Of a DNA stretch of 64,000 bases, positions 33,645 through 42,724 are shown piece after piece (position 1 is the stretch's first letter; each line of letters opens with the position of its first letter). This DNA comes from Berkiella sp963829835 (GTDB lineage: Bacteria; Pseudomonadota; Gammaproteobacteria; Berkiellales; Berkiellaceae). The stretch lies in the NCBI GenBank assembly GCA_963829835.1, contig CAWHKC010000004.1, positions 558,001 through 622,000 on the forward strand, written 5' to 3'. The notes under the pieces are model-generated. The model was given only the letters and a program-made list of their open reading frames with translations. It ran no database searches and was not told the DNA's origin. Both the position numbers and the translations under genes were made by a program.

Positions 33645-34664
33645 ATGTCAGAATCACCCACAAAAAATGATAAGTTAACCAACTTTAAGATTGGTCCTTA
33701 TAAAATTGATAATCCCATTATTCTTGCCCCTATGGCTGGGGTGACCGATCGCCCGTTTAGACAGCTCTGTAAAAATTTAGGCGCGGGCCTGGCGGTTTCT
33801 GAAATGGTTGGCGCCAATTCCTTATTACACGGCAGTGAAAAAACCAAACGTCGTGCCAATCATGAAGGGGAAACAAGGCCCTGTTCAGTTCAAATTGTGG
33901 GTGCTGATCCTAAAATGATGGGCCAAGCAGCAGCCCATAATGAAGCTGAAGGCGCTGAAATAATTGATATCAATATGGGATGTCCAGCCAAAAAAGTGTG
34001 TAACACACTTTCCGGTTCTGCTTTGCTCAAAGATGAACCGCTTGTTGCTCGGATCTTAAATGAAATTGTAAAATCAGTAAAAATTCCTGTGACCTTAAAA
34101 ATTCGTACCGGTTGGGATCCCAGTCATCGCAATGGCGTTAATATCGCCAAAATGGCGCAAGATTGTGGTATTGCGGCACTTGCCATTCATGGTCGCACTC
34201 GTTCTTGTATGTTTAATGGCGAAGCAGAATACGATACCATCGCAGCCATCAAGCAAGCCGTCTCCATTCCCATTATTGCCAATGGTGATATCACAACACC
34301 TGAAAAAGCAAAATGGGTTCTAGAAAGAACGGGCGCTGATGCCATCATGATAGGCAGAGCGGCTCAAGGAAGACCCTGGATTTTCAATGAAATCATGCAT
34401 TATTTACAATTCAATGAGCATTTGCCAGAACCCTCTGTTGCCACCATCCGAGATGTCATGATCAATCACATGAAAAATCTCTATGAGTTTTATGGTGAAG
34501 CTAGAGGCATTTTAGTCGCTCGCAAACATGTCTCTTGGTATAGCAAAGGTCAACGTCATGGTGGCGCTTTCAGACATGCTTTTAATCAACTCAGTTCCGC
34601 TGAAGCTCAATTGGAATCAGCAGATCTCTTTTTTGCCAATTTAATGGAAAACAGCAATGAGTGA
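33645..34664 (+). CDS. dusB: tRNA-dihydrouridine synthase B
   Basis: An FMN enzyme that reduces uridine 17 in tRNA. 339 aa. NPIILAPMAGVTDRPFRQL opens the barrel; the catalytic Cys is in INMGCPAKKVCNTLSGSALL; the flavin-site GAEIIDINMGCPAKK and TGADAIMIGRAAQGRPW are present. It overlaps fis by eight bases, the usual dusB-fis operon, so Fis output depends on dusB translation. Confidence 0.96.
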   Translation: MSESPTKNDKLTNFKIGPYKIDNPIILAPMAGVTDRPFRQLCKNLGAGLAVSEMVGANSLLHGSEKTKRRANHEGETRPCSVQIVGADPKMMGQAAAHNEAEGAEIIDINMGCPAKKVCNTLSGSALLKDEPLVARILNEIVKSVKIPVTLKIRTGWDPSHRNGVNIAKMAQDCGIAALAIHGRTRSCMFNGEAEYDTIAAIKQAVSIPIIANGDITTPEKAKWVLERTGADAIMIGRAAQGRPWIFNEIMHYLQFNEHLPEPSVATIRDVMINHMKNLYEFYGEARGILVARKHVSWYSKGQRHGGAFRHAFNQLSSAEAQLESADLFFANLMENSNE

Positions 34665-34899
34665 TTCTCAAACAACCCCTTTAAGGGAAATTGTCGCAAA
34701 AATCATTGGTGAGTATTTTTGCGCACTGGATGGCCAGCCAGCTAAAAAATTATATGAAATGGTGATGAAAGAAGTGGAACTTGGCTTGTTTAAAACGGTC
34801 TTAGATTATAGTGGAGGCAATCAAAGCAAGGCCGCAGAAACACTCGGACTTGCCAGAGGTACCCTACGTAAACGTCTTGCTGAATATGGATTAGAATAG
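34657..34899 (+). CDS. fis: DNA-bending nucleoid protein Fis
   Basis: A nucleoid protein and growth-phase regulator. At 80 aa it is shorter than E. coli Fis (98) because the N-terminal beta-hairpin arm is reduced. The DNA-binding end is intact: GGNQSKAAETLGLARGTLRKRLAEYGL. It is translationally coupled to dusB and followed by purH after two bases. The shortened arm may affect contact with Hin/Gin-type recombinases (inference), but not DNA binding. Confidence 0.95.
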   Translation: MSDSQTTPLREIVAKIIGEYFCALDGQPAKKLYEMVMKEVELGLFKTVLDYSGGNQSKAAETLGLARGTLRKRLAEYGLE

Positions 34900-34901
34900 T
34901 T

Positions 34902-36479
34902 ATGCATGAATCAACTGTTATACAACGCGCTTTACTAACAGTCTATGATAAGACCAATATCATACCGTTGGCAGAAAATCTTCATTTACATGGTGTTGAA
35001 ATTATCTCAACGGGTAACACAGCAGCGCTTTTAAAAGAACATGGGATCCCAGTGATAACCGTTAACGAATACACTGGCTTTCCAGAGATTATGCAAGGGC
35101 GAGTAAAAACCCTTCACCCAAAAATTGCCGGTGGCATTCTCGGGCGTCGAGATATAGATGCTGATGTGATGCATGCGCATGATATTCATGATATCGATCT
35201 GGTTGTGGTGAATCTTTACCCATTTGAACAAGTCAGCGCAAACAAAGAGTCTTCATTAGAAGAAATTATAGAAAACATTGATATTGGTGGCCCGACCTTA
35301 ATTCGCTCAGCGGCTAAAAATTATGAATGGTGTACTGTATTGGTTTCACCTGGTGATTATGCAGCGTTTATACAAGAATTTGAAACAAACAAAGGCACCA
35401 TCGATGAGAAGACCCGTCTTCACTATGCAGCAAAAGCATTTGCGCATACCGCTGCATATGATGGTGCTATTGCAAACTTTTTTGGTCAAACAGTTGATAA
35501 GCAACCACAGATGAGTTTTGGTCAACATCTTTCCTTAAATTATCAACTCAAAGAAAGATTACGCTATGGAGAAAACCCTCACCAAAGCGCGGCCTTTTAT
35601 CAAGAAAAAAACCCTAGCAAAGATAGTATTGCGCTGACTTCGATGCTACAAGGGAAAGAATTATCTTATAATAATATCGCAGATGCTGATGCCGCTCTTG
35701 AATGTGTGAAATATTTCGAGCTTCCCGCGTGCGTGATTGTTAAACATGCCAATCCTTGTGGTGTGGCTATTGGCTCAACTATTTTAGAAGCTTATGAAAA
35801 AGCTTATGCTTGTGATCCTACATCAGCCTTTGGTGGAATCATTGCTTTTAATCAAGAAGTCGATGATAAAATGATCAAAGCTATCTTCGACAAACAATTT
35901 GTAGAAGTTCTGATTGCGCCAGGATTTACGTCAAGTGCATTATTGATAGCTAAACAAAAAGAAAATTGTCGTGTTCTGCAATATACTCCTGACAATGAAC
36001 ATCATGAGCATTTTTCATTAGAGATTAAAACTGTCAGTGGTGGGATCTTGGTTCAAACCAAAGATAATAGTAATATCATGACCATTTCTCGTGATATTGT
36101 CACTAAACGTGCTCCCACTAAAGAAGAATTACAAGATCTGCTTTTTAGTTGGCATATCGTTAAATACGTTAAATCCAATGCCATCGTTTTTGCTAAAAAT
36201 GGACAAACCATTGGGATTGGCGCAGGTCAAATGTCACGTATTATCAGCACGGAAATTGCTGCCATGAAAGCAAAAGAAATTGGCATTTCTCTTAAGGGTG
36301 CCAGTATGGCTTCAGATGCTTTTTTCCCCTTTAAAGATAATGTAGAAAAAGCAGCCGAGTTTGGCATAAGCGCCATTATCTCACCAGGTGGCTCAAAACG
36401 AGACAACGAAGTTATCGAATGTGCCAATCAACATGGTATAGCAATGATATTTACCGGAACAAGATGCTTTAGACATTAA
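34902..36479 (+). CDS. purH: Bifunctional AICAR transformylase/IMP cyclohydrolase
   Basis: The last two steps of purine (IMP) synthesis. 525 aa. The N-terminal cyclohydrolase domain has ISTGNTAALLKEHGIPV and GRVKTLHPKIAGGIL; the C-terminal formyltransferase has VKHANPCGVA, DPTSAFGGIIAFN and SDAFFPFKDNVE. Two bases from fis and followed by purD after 11 bases, so one mRNA is likely. Confidence 0.97.
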   Translation: MHESTVIQRALLTVYDKTNIIPLAENLHLHGVEIISTGNTAALLKEHGIPVITVNEYTGFPEIMQGRVKTLHPKIAGGILGRRDIDADVMHAHDIHDIDLVVVNLYPFEQVSANKESSLEEIIENIDIGGPTLIRSAAKNYEWCTVLVSPGDYAAFIQEFETNKGTIDEKTRLHYAAKAFAHTAAYDGAIANFFGQTVDKQPQMSFGQHLSLNYQLKERLRYGENPHQSAAFYQEKNPSKDSIALTSMLQGKELSYNNIADADAALECVKYFELPACVIVKHANPCGVAIGSTILEAYEKAYACDPTSAFGGIIAFNQEVDDKMIKAIFDKQFVEVLIAPGFTSSALLIAKQKENCRVLQYTPDNEHHEHFSLEIKTVSGGILVQTKDNSNIMTISRDIVTKRAPTKEELQDLLFSWHIVKYVKSNAIVFAKNGQTIGIGAGQMSRIISTEIAAMKAKEIGISLKGASMASDAFFPFKDNVEKAAEFGISAIISPGGSKRDNEVIECANQHGIAMIFTGTRCFRH

Positions 36480-36490
36480 GAGAATAATCA

Positions 36491-37771
36491 ATGAAAGTTT
36501 TAGTTATTGGCAATGGTGGCCGTGAACATGCCCTTGCATGGAAGTTGGCTCAGTCCCCTCTTATTAAGCAAGTTTTTGTCGCACCAGGAAATGCTGGCAC
36601 CTATCGTGAACCCAAAGTTGAAAATGTCGCAATAAACCCTCTTCATTTTGAAGATCTTGTGGCTTTTGCCAAAAATCAACAAATTGATTTTACCGTGGTT
36701 GGCCCAGAAGCCCCTCTTGTCGAGGGAATTGTCGATTATTTTCAATCAAAAGATCTATTATGCTTAGGCCCCACTAAAGCTTGCGCACAATTAGAAGGTT
36801 CAAAAGTTTTTTCAAAAGCTTTTATGCAACGCCATGGTATTCCCACTGCCAAAGCAACTGTTTTCACCGACATTGCATCCGCTGAAAAATATTTAACACA
36901 ATGTCATTTCCCCGTAGTGATTAAAGCCGATGGTTTAGCCTCAGGCAAAGGGGTTGTCATCGCCCAAGATAAAACCAGCGCTTCAGAGTGCATTGTAGAA
37001 ATCCTATCTAACAAACGTTTTGGTAATGCAGGTAATCAAATCATTATTGAAGATTTTGTCAAAGGCGAAGAAGTGAGCTTTATCGTCCTTTGTGATGGAG
37101 AGCATTATGTTCCCTTTGCCACTTCTCAAGATCATAAAGCACGAGATGATGATGATAAAGGACCCAATACCGGTGGCATGGGCGCCTATTCACCCGCTCC
37201 CCTAGTCACTCAAAACTTACATGACAAAATTATTGCAACCGTCATTGCGCCGACTTTGAAGGGATTAGCGCAAGAAGGAAACCCCTTTCAAGGGTTCCTC
37301 TATGCTGGCTTAATGATTGGCCCCAATCAGGAAATAAACGTACTGGAATACAATTGCCGATTCGGCGATCCTGAAACCCAACCCATACTTATGCGTTTAA
37401 AATCAGATTTTGCTCAAATGTGTTTAGATGCCCTTCATCAAAAATTAGACACATATACAACGATATGGGATCCCAATGTGGCGGTGGGTGTGGTTTTAGC
37501 TGCTAATGGCTACCCAGATAATCCGCATCTAGGGGATGTTATTCCCACTTTAAACGATATTCCCCCAGATGATTTCTATAAAATATTTCATGCAGGCACC
37601 AAAATCGAAGAGGGCCGTATCATTACCACAGGTGGACGCGTTTTATGCATCACGGCTCTTGGGGAAGATGTCTCGCAGGCGCAAGCAAAAGCCTATCGTA
37701 TAGTAAAGAAAGTGGCTTGGGATGGGGTGTTCTATCGTAATGATATAGGAAATAAGGCGTTAAAAAAATAA
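36491..37771 (+). CDS. purD: Phosphoribosylamine-glycine ligase
   Basis: Joins glycine to phosphoribosylamine in purine synthesis, using ATP. 426 aa. ATP-grasp fold: MKVLVIGNGGREHALAWKL, VVGPEAPLVEGIVD, PVVIKADGLASGKGVVIA, PNTGGMGAYSPAP and EYNCRFGDPETQ. It ends directly against the mutM start with no gap. Confidence 0.97.
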   Translation: MKVLVIGNGGREHALAWKLAQSPLIKQVFVAPGNAGTYREPKVENVAINPLHFEDLVAFAKNQQIDFTVVGPEAPLVEGIVDYFQSKDLLCLGPTKACAQLEGSKVFSKAFMQRHGIPTAKATVFTDIASAEKYLTQCHFPVVIKADGLASGKGVVIAQDKTSASECIVEILSNKRFGNAGNQIIIEDFVKGEEVSFIVLCDGEHYVPFATSQDHKARDDDDKGPNTGGMGAYSPAPLVTQNLHDKIIATVIAPTLKGLAQEGNPFQGFLYAGLMIGPNQEINVLEYNCRFGDPETQPILMRLKSDFAQMCLDALHQKLDTYTTIWDPNVAVGVVLAANGYPDNPHLGDVIPTLNDIPPDDFYKIFHAGTKIEEGRIITTGGRVLCITALGEDVSQAQAKAYRIVKKVAWDGVFYRNDIGNKALKK

Positions 37772-38590
37772 ATGCCAGAATTACCAGAAGTAGAAACCAC
37801 TTGCCGTGGTATTAAGCCTTATCTATTAAACCAGACCATTTCAAAAGTCATCGTTCGCCATGAGCAATTACGTTGGCCTGTTGAAACGAAAATCCTGCAA
37901 AAGCACCTTAAAGATAAACCCATTCTCGAAGTAAGTCGGCGCGCAAAATATATCCTCATTCGCTTCCCCTCTGGCACCTTAGTCATACATCTAGGCATGT
38001 CTGGTACCTTGCGTATTGTGGATAAAGCAACGCCTTTGAAAAAACATGATCATTTCGATTGTGCACTAAGCAATGATAACGTTTTAAGATTCAATGATCC
38101 CAGGCGCTTTGGTGCCATTCTGTTTGTGCCAAACGATGAGTCTTTGCCGCAACTAGCAACACTTGGTCCTGAACCTTTAGGTAAAACTTTTAATGCACAG
38201 TATCTACATAATAAAGCACAAAAGCATCGCTGCAATATTAAAACATTCATAATGAATCAACGTATTGTCGTTGGCGTAGGAAATATTTATGCAAATGAAT
38301 GTTTATTTTTAGCAAAAATTCATCCTGAGCAAAGTGCCAATACGATTACTCAAGTTCAATACCACCGGCTTTTTCAAGCTATTCAAACCATTTTAAAGGC
38401 GGCTATAGAGAAAGGGGGAACCACCCTCAAAGACTTTCGCCAAAGCGATGGTAAGCCTGGTTATTTCAGCCAAGCGCTAAGCATTTACGCAAGGGAAGAT
38501 CTCCCTTGTTTTCACTGTAAATCCAAGATCAAATCAATTCGTATTGGTCAACGCGCCACCTATTTTTGCCCAACTTGTCAAAAACAGTAG
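37772..38590 (+). CDS. mutM: Formamidopyrimidine-DNA glycosylase
   Basis: Excises 8-oxoguanine and ring-opened purines. 272 aa. The catalytic N-terminus PELPEVETTCRGI (Pro2, Glu3), Lys in RRAKYILIRF, helix-two-turn-helix GVGNIYANECLF, and a C-terminal zinc finger with Cys in CFHCKSK and CPTCQ. Last gene of the prmA-purD run; a small hairpin follows. Confidence 0.97.
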   Translation: MPELPEVETTCRGIKPYLLNQTISKVIVRHEQLRWPVETKILQKHLKDKPILEVSRRAKYILIRFPSGTLVIHLGMSGTLRIVDKATPLKKHDHFDCALSNDNVLRFNDPRRFGAILFVPNDESLPQLATLGPEPLGKTFNAQYLHNKAQKHRCNIKTFIMNQRIVVGVGNIYANECLFLAKIHPEQSANTITQVQYHRLFQAIQTILKAAIEKGGTTLKDFRQSDGKPGYFSQALSIYAREDLPCFHCKSKIKSIRIGQRATYFCPTCQKQ

Positions 38591-38609
38591 CCTTTTATCG
38601 GCTTTTTTT
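38589..38609 (+). terminator. Probable terminator after mutM
   Basis: A short stem AGCC/GGCT around TTTTATC is followed by T7. The stem is only 4 bp, but the U-tract and position just after the stop codon favour a weak Rho-independent terminator. Confidence 0.5.
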
Positions 38610-38689
38610 CACTTTATGCCGAAAAACATTATTAAAGCGATTTATTATCTGCTAGAATTTTAACGTCATTATACTCGAACCAGTTTGGA

Positions 38690-38799
38690 TTTAGGCAAGG
38701 CGCCAAGCGAATGCATCCCCAGGAGTGTACGCGCTTTGGTACATGACTGGGGTGAATTTGCGCAGGCAACACAGCATAAATTCAAAATGGAAAGAGTAT
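38690..38799 (+). repeat. Structured dispersed repeat, copy 2
   Basis: Second copy of the element at 15302. Central hairpin CCCCAG (38717-38722), GA, GTGTAC, 8-base loop, GTACAT, GA, CTGGGG (38747-38752). The outer arms TTTAGGC (38690-38696) and GCATAAA (38774-38780) pair at six of seven positions, with a C-G pair of copy 1 changed to A-T. It lies 26 bases before the EamA ATG, in the same orientation as the gene, so it would be in the leader of that mRNA if transcription starts upstream. Confidence 0.85.
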
Positions 38800-38825
38800 C
38801 CCCAAATAATTTATTCGGAATAATC

Positions 38826-39764
38826 ATGCGTCAAACACTAATGGTTGGATATATTGCGCTGGCATTAGCTCAAGCCGGTATCAGTATTAATGTTGTGACC
38901 AGCAAATTTTTGCTTGGCTATATGCCTATGTTCATGTTATTAGCAGGCCGTTTCTTTTTAAGCTCTGTTATCTTAGGCGTTACCTTAAAAATAACGAACA
39001 CCAAAATAATTGATCCCCATCATCCACAAGGGAAACTCAGTTCTACTGATTGGACTTATTCAGCACTGCAAGGTTTTTTTGCTGCGTTTTTATTCAATAT
39101 CTTTTTTGTCTGGGGTTTACAGCACACCACCGCAACAGCTGCCGGTATCGTAGGCAGTACTTTACCTGCTCTGATTGCCATTTGTGCTGTATGGATGTTA
39201 AAAGAACGCCTCAACTGGCCTAAAGTCTTTGCGTTATTGTTAGCTATGTTAGGCATTTTGATTATTAACCTTGATCACTTTGAAGGCAATATCAATTTAG
39301 AACATACCTATTTTGGTGATTTTCTGGTGTTCTTGGCCATGATCCCGGAAGCGATGTACTCCATTCTTGGGCGAAAACTTGCCGGCAGAGTCACTCCGCT
39401 AGGCGTATCATTAATAGCGAATGTGGTGGGTTTTATCACCTTATTACCCTGCGCTTTGCTTTGCGGATCTTTTGATCTCAGCGTGTTTCTAAGCTTGGAG
39501 GGTAGCCTGATTATTGTCGCTGCCATTAGTAGCTTAATCTTCTTTTGGGCATGGGCATGGGGACTAACCTTCATTCCTGCTAGCACCGCTGGCATATTTG
39601 GTGGCGTGATGCCCGTTGTGACAACTTTTCTTGCTATTTGCTTCTTAGATGAAGATATCCATTGGTATGATCTGGTCGGCATGTGCTTTGTGCTGGCATC
39701 TATTTGTATCGGCACCGGCTGGCGCCCTGCGTTCTTGCGTAAAGCGCGAATGACAGAAGCCTAA
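38826..39764 (+). CDS. EamA/DMT-family transporter
   Basis: A 312-residue inner-membrane carrier with ten predicted helices and two EamA repeats. N-half: TATAAGIVGSTLPALIAICAVWMLKERL; C-half: FIPASTAGIFGGVMPVVTTFLA followed by FLDEDIHW. Substrate unknown (metabolite or drug exporter type). The start at 38826 (MRQTLMVGYIALA) is chosen because the open frame further upstream only translates the dispersed repeat. Confidence 0.88.
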   Translation: MRQTLMVGYIALALAQAGISINVVTSKFLLGYMPMFMLLAGRFFLSSVILGVTLKITNTKIIDPHHPQGKLSSTDWTYSALQGFFAAFLFNIFFVWGLQHTTATAAGIVGSTLPALIAICAVWMLKERLNWPKVFALLLAMLGILIINLDHFEGNINLEHTYFGDFLVFLAMIPEAMYSILGRKLAGRVTPLGVSLIANVVGFITLLPCALLCGSFDLSVFLSLEGSLIIVAAISSLIFFWAWAWGLTFIPASTAGIFGGVMPVVTTFLAICFLDEDIHWYDLVGMCFVLASICIGTGWRPAFLRKARMTEA

Positions 39765-39773
39765 GATCTGCCC

Positions 39774-40448
39774 CTACAGTTTTGCAAACACTAACGATTC
39801 TGTTTGGTTTTCCAATATGGCTAAAGCTTGTTGATCAGAATGATCAATCGATTGATCGACATTGGCTATGACGCTGTCCATGTCGCTAATATCATCAATT
39901 TGCAGTGGCTCACCAATATAAATGATGACTTTAGAGAAAGGTTTAGGTAATTGGTATTTATCCCAAGATTTATTAAATTGCCATTTTGAAGAGTAAGCAA
40001 CGCCAAGTGGAATTAATCCAATACCGGCTTTATAAGCAATAAAAGCAGCCCCAGTTTTGGCTTTATGATAGGGACCACGAGGACCATCAGCCGTAATGCC
40101 AACGGAATAGCCTTCTTTGGTAATGGCAATCAAATTCACTAATCCACTGAGTGCTTTGCGACTGGATGAGCCACGCACTAGACGATACCCCAACCGTTTT
40201 AACCATTGTGCTAGCATTTCACCATCGCCTGAAGCGCTGACAAAACAAGCATGCTTACCTTGGCCTAAAGCTGAATTGGCTAATAACATAATGGGGGCAA
40301 ATTGCTTGTCATGCCAAAACGCAAAGATATGCTGACGTTCAACCACAACGCAGGGATGCACACGGATATCAACCCGTAGGGTCTTTACCCAGAGCTTGCT
40401 CAAAAAGTGGCCAACGGCGCCGATTAATTGAGGGGATATTTTTGCCAT
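39774..40448 (-). CDS. DUF374 lysophospholipid acyltransferase-like protein
   Basis: 224 residues of the DUF374 branch of glycerolipid acyltransferases. Motif 1 is FAFWHDKQFAPIML; then ACFVSASGDGEMLAQWLKRL, LVRGSSSRKALSGL, and the donor-site ITADGPRGPYHKAKTGA. Probably inner-membrane associated and acting on lipid A or another lipid; the exact substrate is unknown. Convergent with the EamA gene, 9 bases apart. Confidence 0.88.
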   Translation of the reverse strand: MAKISPQLIGAVGHFLSKLWVKTLRVDIRVHPCVVVERQHIFAFWHDKQFAPIMLLANSALGQGKHACFVSASGDGEMLAQWLKRLGYRLVRGSSSRKALSGLVNLIAITKEGYSVGITADGPRGPYHKAKTGAAFIAYKAGIGLIPLGVAYSSKWQFNKSWDKYQLPKPFSKVIIYIGEPLQIDDISDMDSVIANVDQSIDHSDQQALAILENQTESLVFAKL

Positions 40449-40541
40449 TTTTCAAAAGAAAGATGTTTAACTTATATATGGCGAAATTATACGTTAAACT
40501 CTTTCTTTTTCAAAACAAATGTTCGCTTTAATCGGTCCTTT

Positions 40542-42146
40542 TTATAATTTGCAACCACGATGTTTTGTTCCTGTGGCTGGGGATTCCATCAATGAGGGGG
40601 GCTGCAATAAAGTATGCAAATCTTGACACAACTGGGCCGTTCTTTGTGGTTTCCATGAACCCCAAGGTGTTAAAGGATCAAATTCAGTTTTCATGGTATG
40701 AGGTAGAGTTAACAATTGATCCCATTTAACATCTGAGTCTTCTTGTTTACTTGCGTTGGCAAAGGACCGTAAACTTTCAAGCAATCTCTGACGTTTAGCA
40801 TGCGCCGTAATTTCACTAAATCCTTTCAATTTACTTGGGTAGCTCAAACTCAATTTAGTGCAAGCATGCGTCATTGCTTCATCAAAGACATTTTCAACTA
40901 CATATTGACAAATCCGTTGATCCACCATTGTTAAGGGCGCATTGGCGCGCATAACGCCAGGAAAAACATCGACTAAAGAACCTGGCTCATAATTTGTTTT
41001 TAATTGACGCTGAGCGTTTTCAGATTGACAGAATGCAAAGAAAATTTCCAAGGTTTCTTGACAAGTCATCAATAATGCTTCTGTTTTACCTGGTTTTGGT
41101 TTTGAAGTAATTTCTGGCAAATAAGAAGAGATTTGGTAGGTTGTTGCTGATAATTCCAAAGTAAGCGCTGTGAGCTGCAAAGCCTCTTTCACCATGAGCT
41201 TTACTAATGTTAAAAGACTTTCATCAACACTCTTGGTAATTTTACTCATGTCCTGTTTCGCCAAAAACGCCTGTTCTCTGGCAGCGAGCACTTCTTGTGT
41301 CTTTTTACACAATAAAATTAACTGGCGCTTAAACCTGGCGAGAATAATCATTTTCTGATCTATTAATTTTTCTTTTTTCAAATCATTTTTAAGGTGAGCT
41401 ATAAAATCATCAAACGTTGAATTCATTAAGCCTCCCCAGGTAAGGCCGCCTCCTGATTTTCCTACTAATCGTAAGCGCATATTATCTGTTTTATTATCAA
41501 CGGCACCGGAAGTTGCAAAATCTCGTATGTCTTTTTTCTCAACCACGGGCTTGGGTAAACTTAAAGGATCATCTAATGATAAATTTTGCATCCCTTGAAC
41601 AAGGCTACCCTCCGGTGGTGGCGGCAATAAAGCAGCTGGTGAACTTGGCATTAATAATAAATCTGGATTAATAAGTGGTAATCCTTGTTGTGCAGGTTGC
41701 CCTTGAGGTGGTTGCAAAGCAGCAGGTTGTCCTGGAAGTGGTTGGCCTGCTTGAGGTGGAAGTGGTTGACCTCCTTGAGGTGGCGGAAGAGGTTGGCCAC
41801 CTTGAGGCGGCGCAAGAGGTTGGCCACCTTGAGGCGGCGGAAGAGGTTGGCCTCCTTGAGGCGGCGGAAGAGGTTGGCCTCCTTGAGGCGGCGGAAGAGG
41901 TTGGCCTCCTTGAGGCGGCGCAAGAGGTTGGCCTCCTTGAGGTGGAACTGATTGGCCCCCTACGTTAGAGGAACTAGGTGCAACAGGAGGCAGTTTCTCA
42001 GACTGCTCTGCAACACCAACTAGCATTAATTTCTCTGCTAATAATTTCTCAACTTGAAATAGCGTAGGATCTTTTTTTCCAAGTTTATTCCCAAGGTGTC
42101 TATCAATGCGGCTTATTAAGTAATTGATGGCGTGAATAATATGCAT
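40542..42146 (-). CDS. Orphan protein with Pro/Gln 9-residue repeats
   Basis: 534 residues. A helical N-terminus (1-50), then a disordered Pro/Gln-rich stretch with seven exact 9-residue units of the form (V/A/P)PPQGGQPL (67-129), more Pro/Gln, and a long helical C-terminal domain (about 215-510) with many Lys/Leu/Gln but no signature I know. No signal peptide. An excellent AGGAGG ribosome site implies good expression. The layout (short helix, flexible repeat, helical domain) suits a secreted or scaffold protein; function unknown. Confidence 0.72.
   Translation of the reverse strand: MHIIHAINYLISRIDRHLGNKLGKKDPTLFQVEKLLAEKLMLVGVAEQSEKLPPVAPSSSNVGGQSVPPQGGQPLAPPQGGQPLPPPQGGQPLPPPQGGQPLPPPQGGQPLAPPQGGQPLPPPQGGQPLPPQAGQPLPGQPAALQPPQGQPAQQGLPLINPDLLLMPSSPAALLPPPPEGSLVQGMQNLSLDDPLSLPKPVVEKKDIRDFATSGAVDNKTDNMRLRLVGKSGGGLTWGGLMNSTFDDFIAHLKNDLKKEKLIDQKMIILARFKRQLILLCKKTQEVLAAREQAFLAKQDMSKITKSVDESLLTLVKLMVKEALQLTALTLELSATTYQISSYLPEITSKPKPGKTEALLMTCQETLEIFFAFCQSENAQRQLKTNYEPGSLVDVFPGVMRANAPLTMVDQRICQYVVENVFDEAMTHACTKLSLSYPSKLKGFSEITAHAKRQRLLESLRSFANASKQEDSDVKWDQLLTLPHTMKTEFDPLTPWGSWKPQRTAQLCQDLHTLLQPPSLMESPATGTKHRGCKL
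41760..41948 (-). repeat. 27-bp coding minisatellite, seven copies
   Basis: Seven direct 27-bp units, unbroken, each encoding xPPQGGQPL. The near-identity of units points to recent slippage or recombination, and the copy number probably differs between strains. The opposite strand is also open, but only as a mirror of the repeat. Confidence 0.9.
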
Positions 42147-42218
42147 GATTAATCCTCCTGAAAGTTAATCCCAAAGATTTGCTCTAATCTTGAGATTGAG
42201 GACTTAAATCCTTGCAAT

Positions 42219-42716
42219 CTAAGTTAAAGTATTGGGAACAAGTGTCACAAAACTATAATCGTAAAGATGCTTCTCATCTTTCTTAAATTGTTCACGTGAA
42301 ACTTCTTGCCACTGCTTTTTATCAAAATCAGGAAAAGTGACTTCACCCTCAATCGTGGTATGAACATAGGTAATATACATACAAGTCACTAATGGCATAA
42401 AGAGACGATAAATCTCGCCCCCACCAATCACCATCACTTCAGGGGCATCTTTAGTAACATCAAGGGCTTCATTAACAGAATGCACCACATCGCAATCAGG
42501 GATGCGTAAATAGCGTGCATTGGTAAGAATGATATTTTGGCGGTGAGGTAAAGGTTTACCAATAGATTCATAGGTTTTGCGGCCCATGACAATAGGTTTA
42601 TTGACCGTGAGCGCTTTGAAATGTTTGAGATCATTAGGAAGATGCCATAATAAGCGATTATCTTGGCCGATAACGCCATTTTCCGACATCGCAACAACCA
42701 AACTAATTTTTTTCAC
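42219..42716 (-). CDS. folA: Dihydrofolate reductase
   Basis: Regenerates tetrahydrofolate after thymidylate synthesis, using NADPH. 165 aa. SLVVAMSENGVIGQDNRLLW, the catalytic Asp29 in LPNDLKHFK, PIVMGRKTYESIG and VMVIGGGEIYRLFMP are all present. Last gene of the lgt-thyA-folA run, 8 bases from thyA. Confidence 0.97.
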   Translation of the reverse strand: MKKISLVVAMSENGVIGQDNRLLWHLPNDLKHFKALTVNKPIVMGRKTYESIGKPLPHRQNIILTNARYLRIPDCDVVHSVNEALDVTKDAPEVMVIGGGEIYRLFMPLVTCMYITYVHTTIEGEVTFPDFDKKQWQEVSREQFKKDEKHLYDYSFVTLVPNTLT

Positions 42717-42724
42717 ATTTTGCT

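Noticed and set aside
41675..41968. Plus-strand open frame full of Val-Gly-Leu-Leu-Glu-Ala repeats
   Set aside because: It is the complement of the 27-bp minisatellite in the minus-strand gene, with no ribosome site or independent content.
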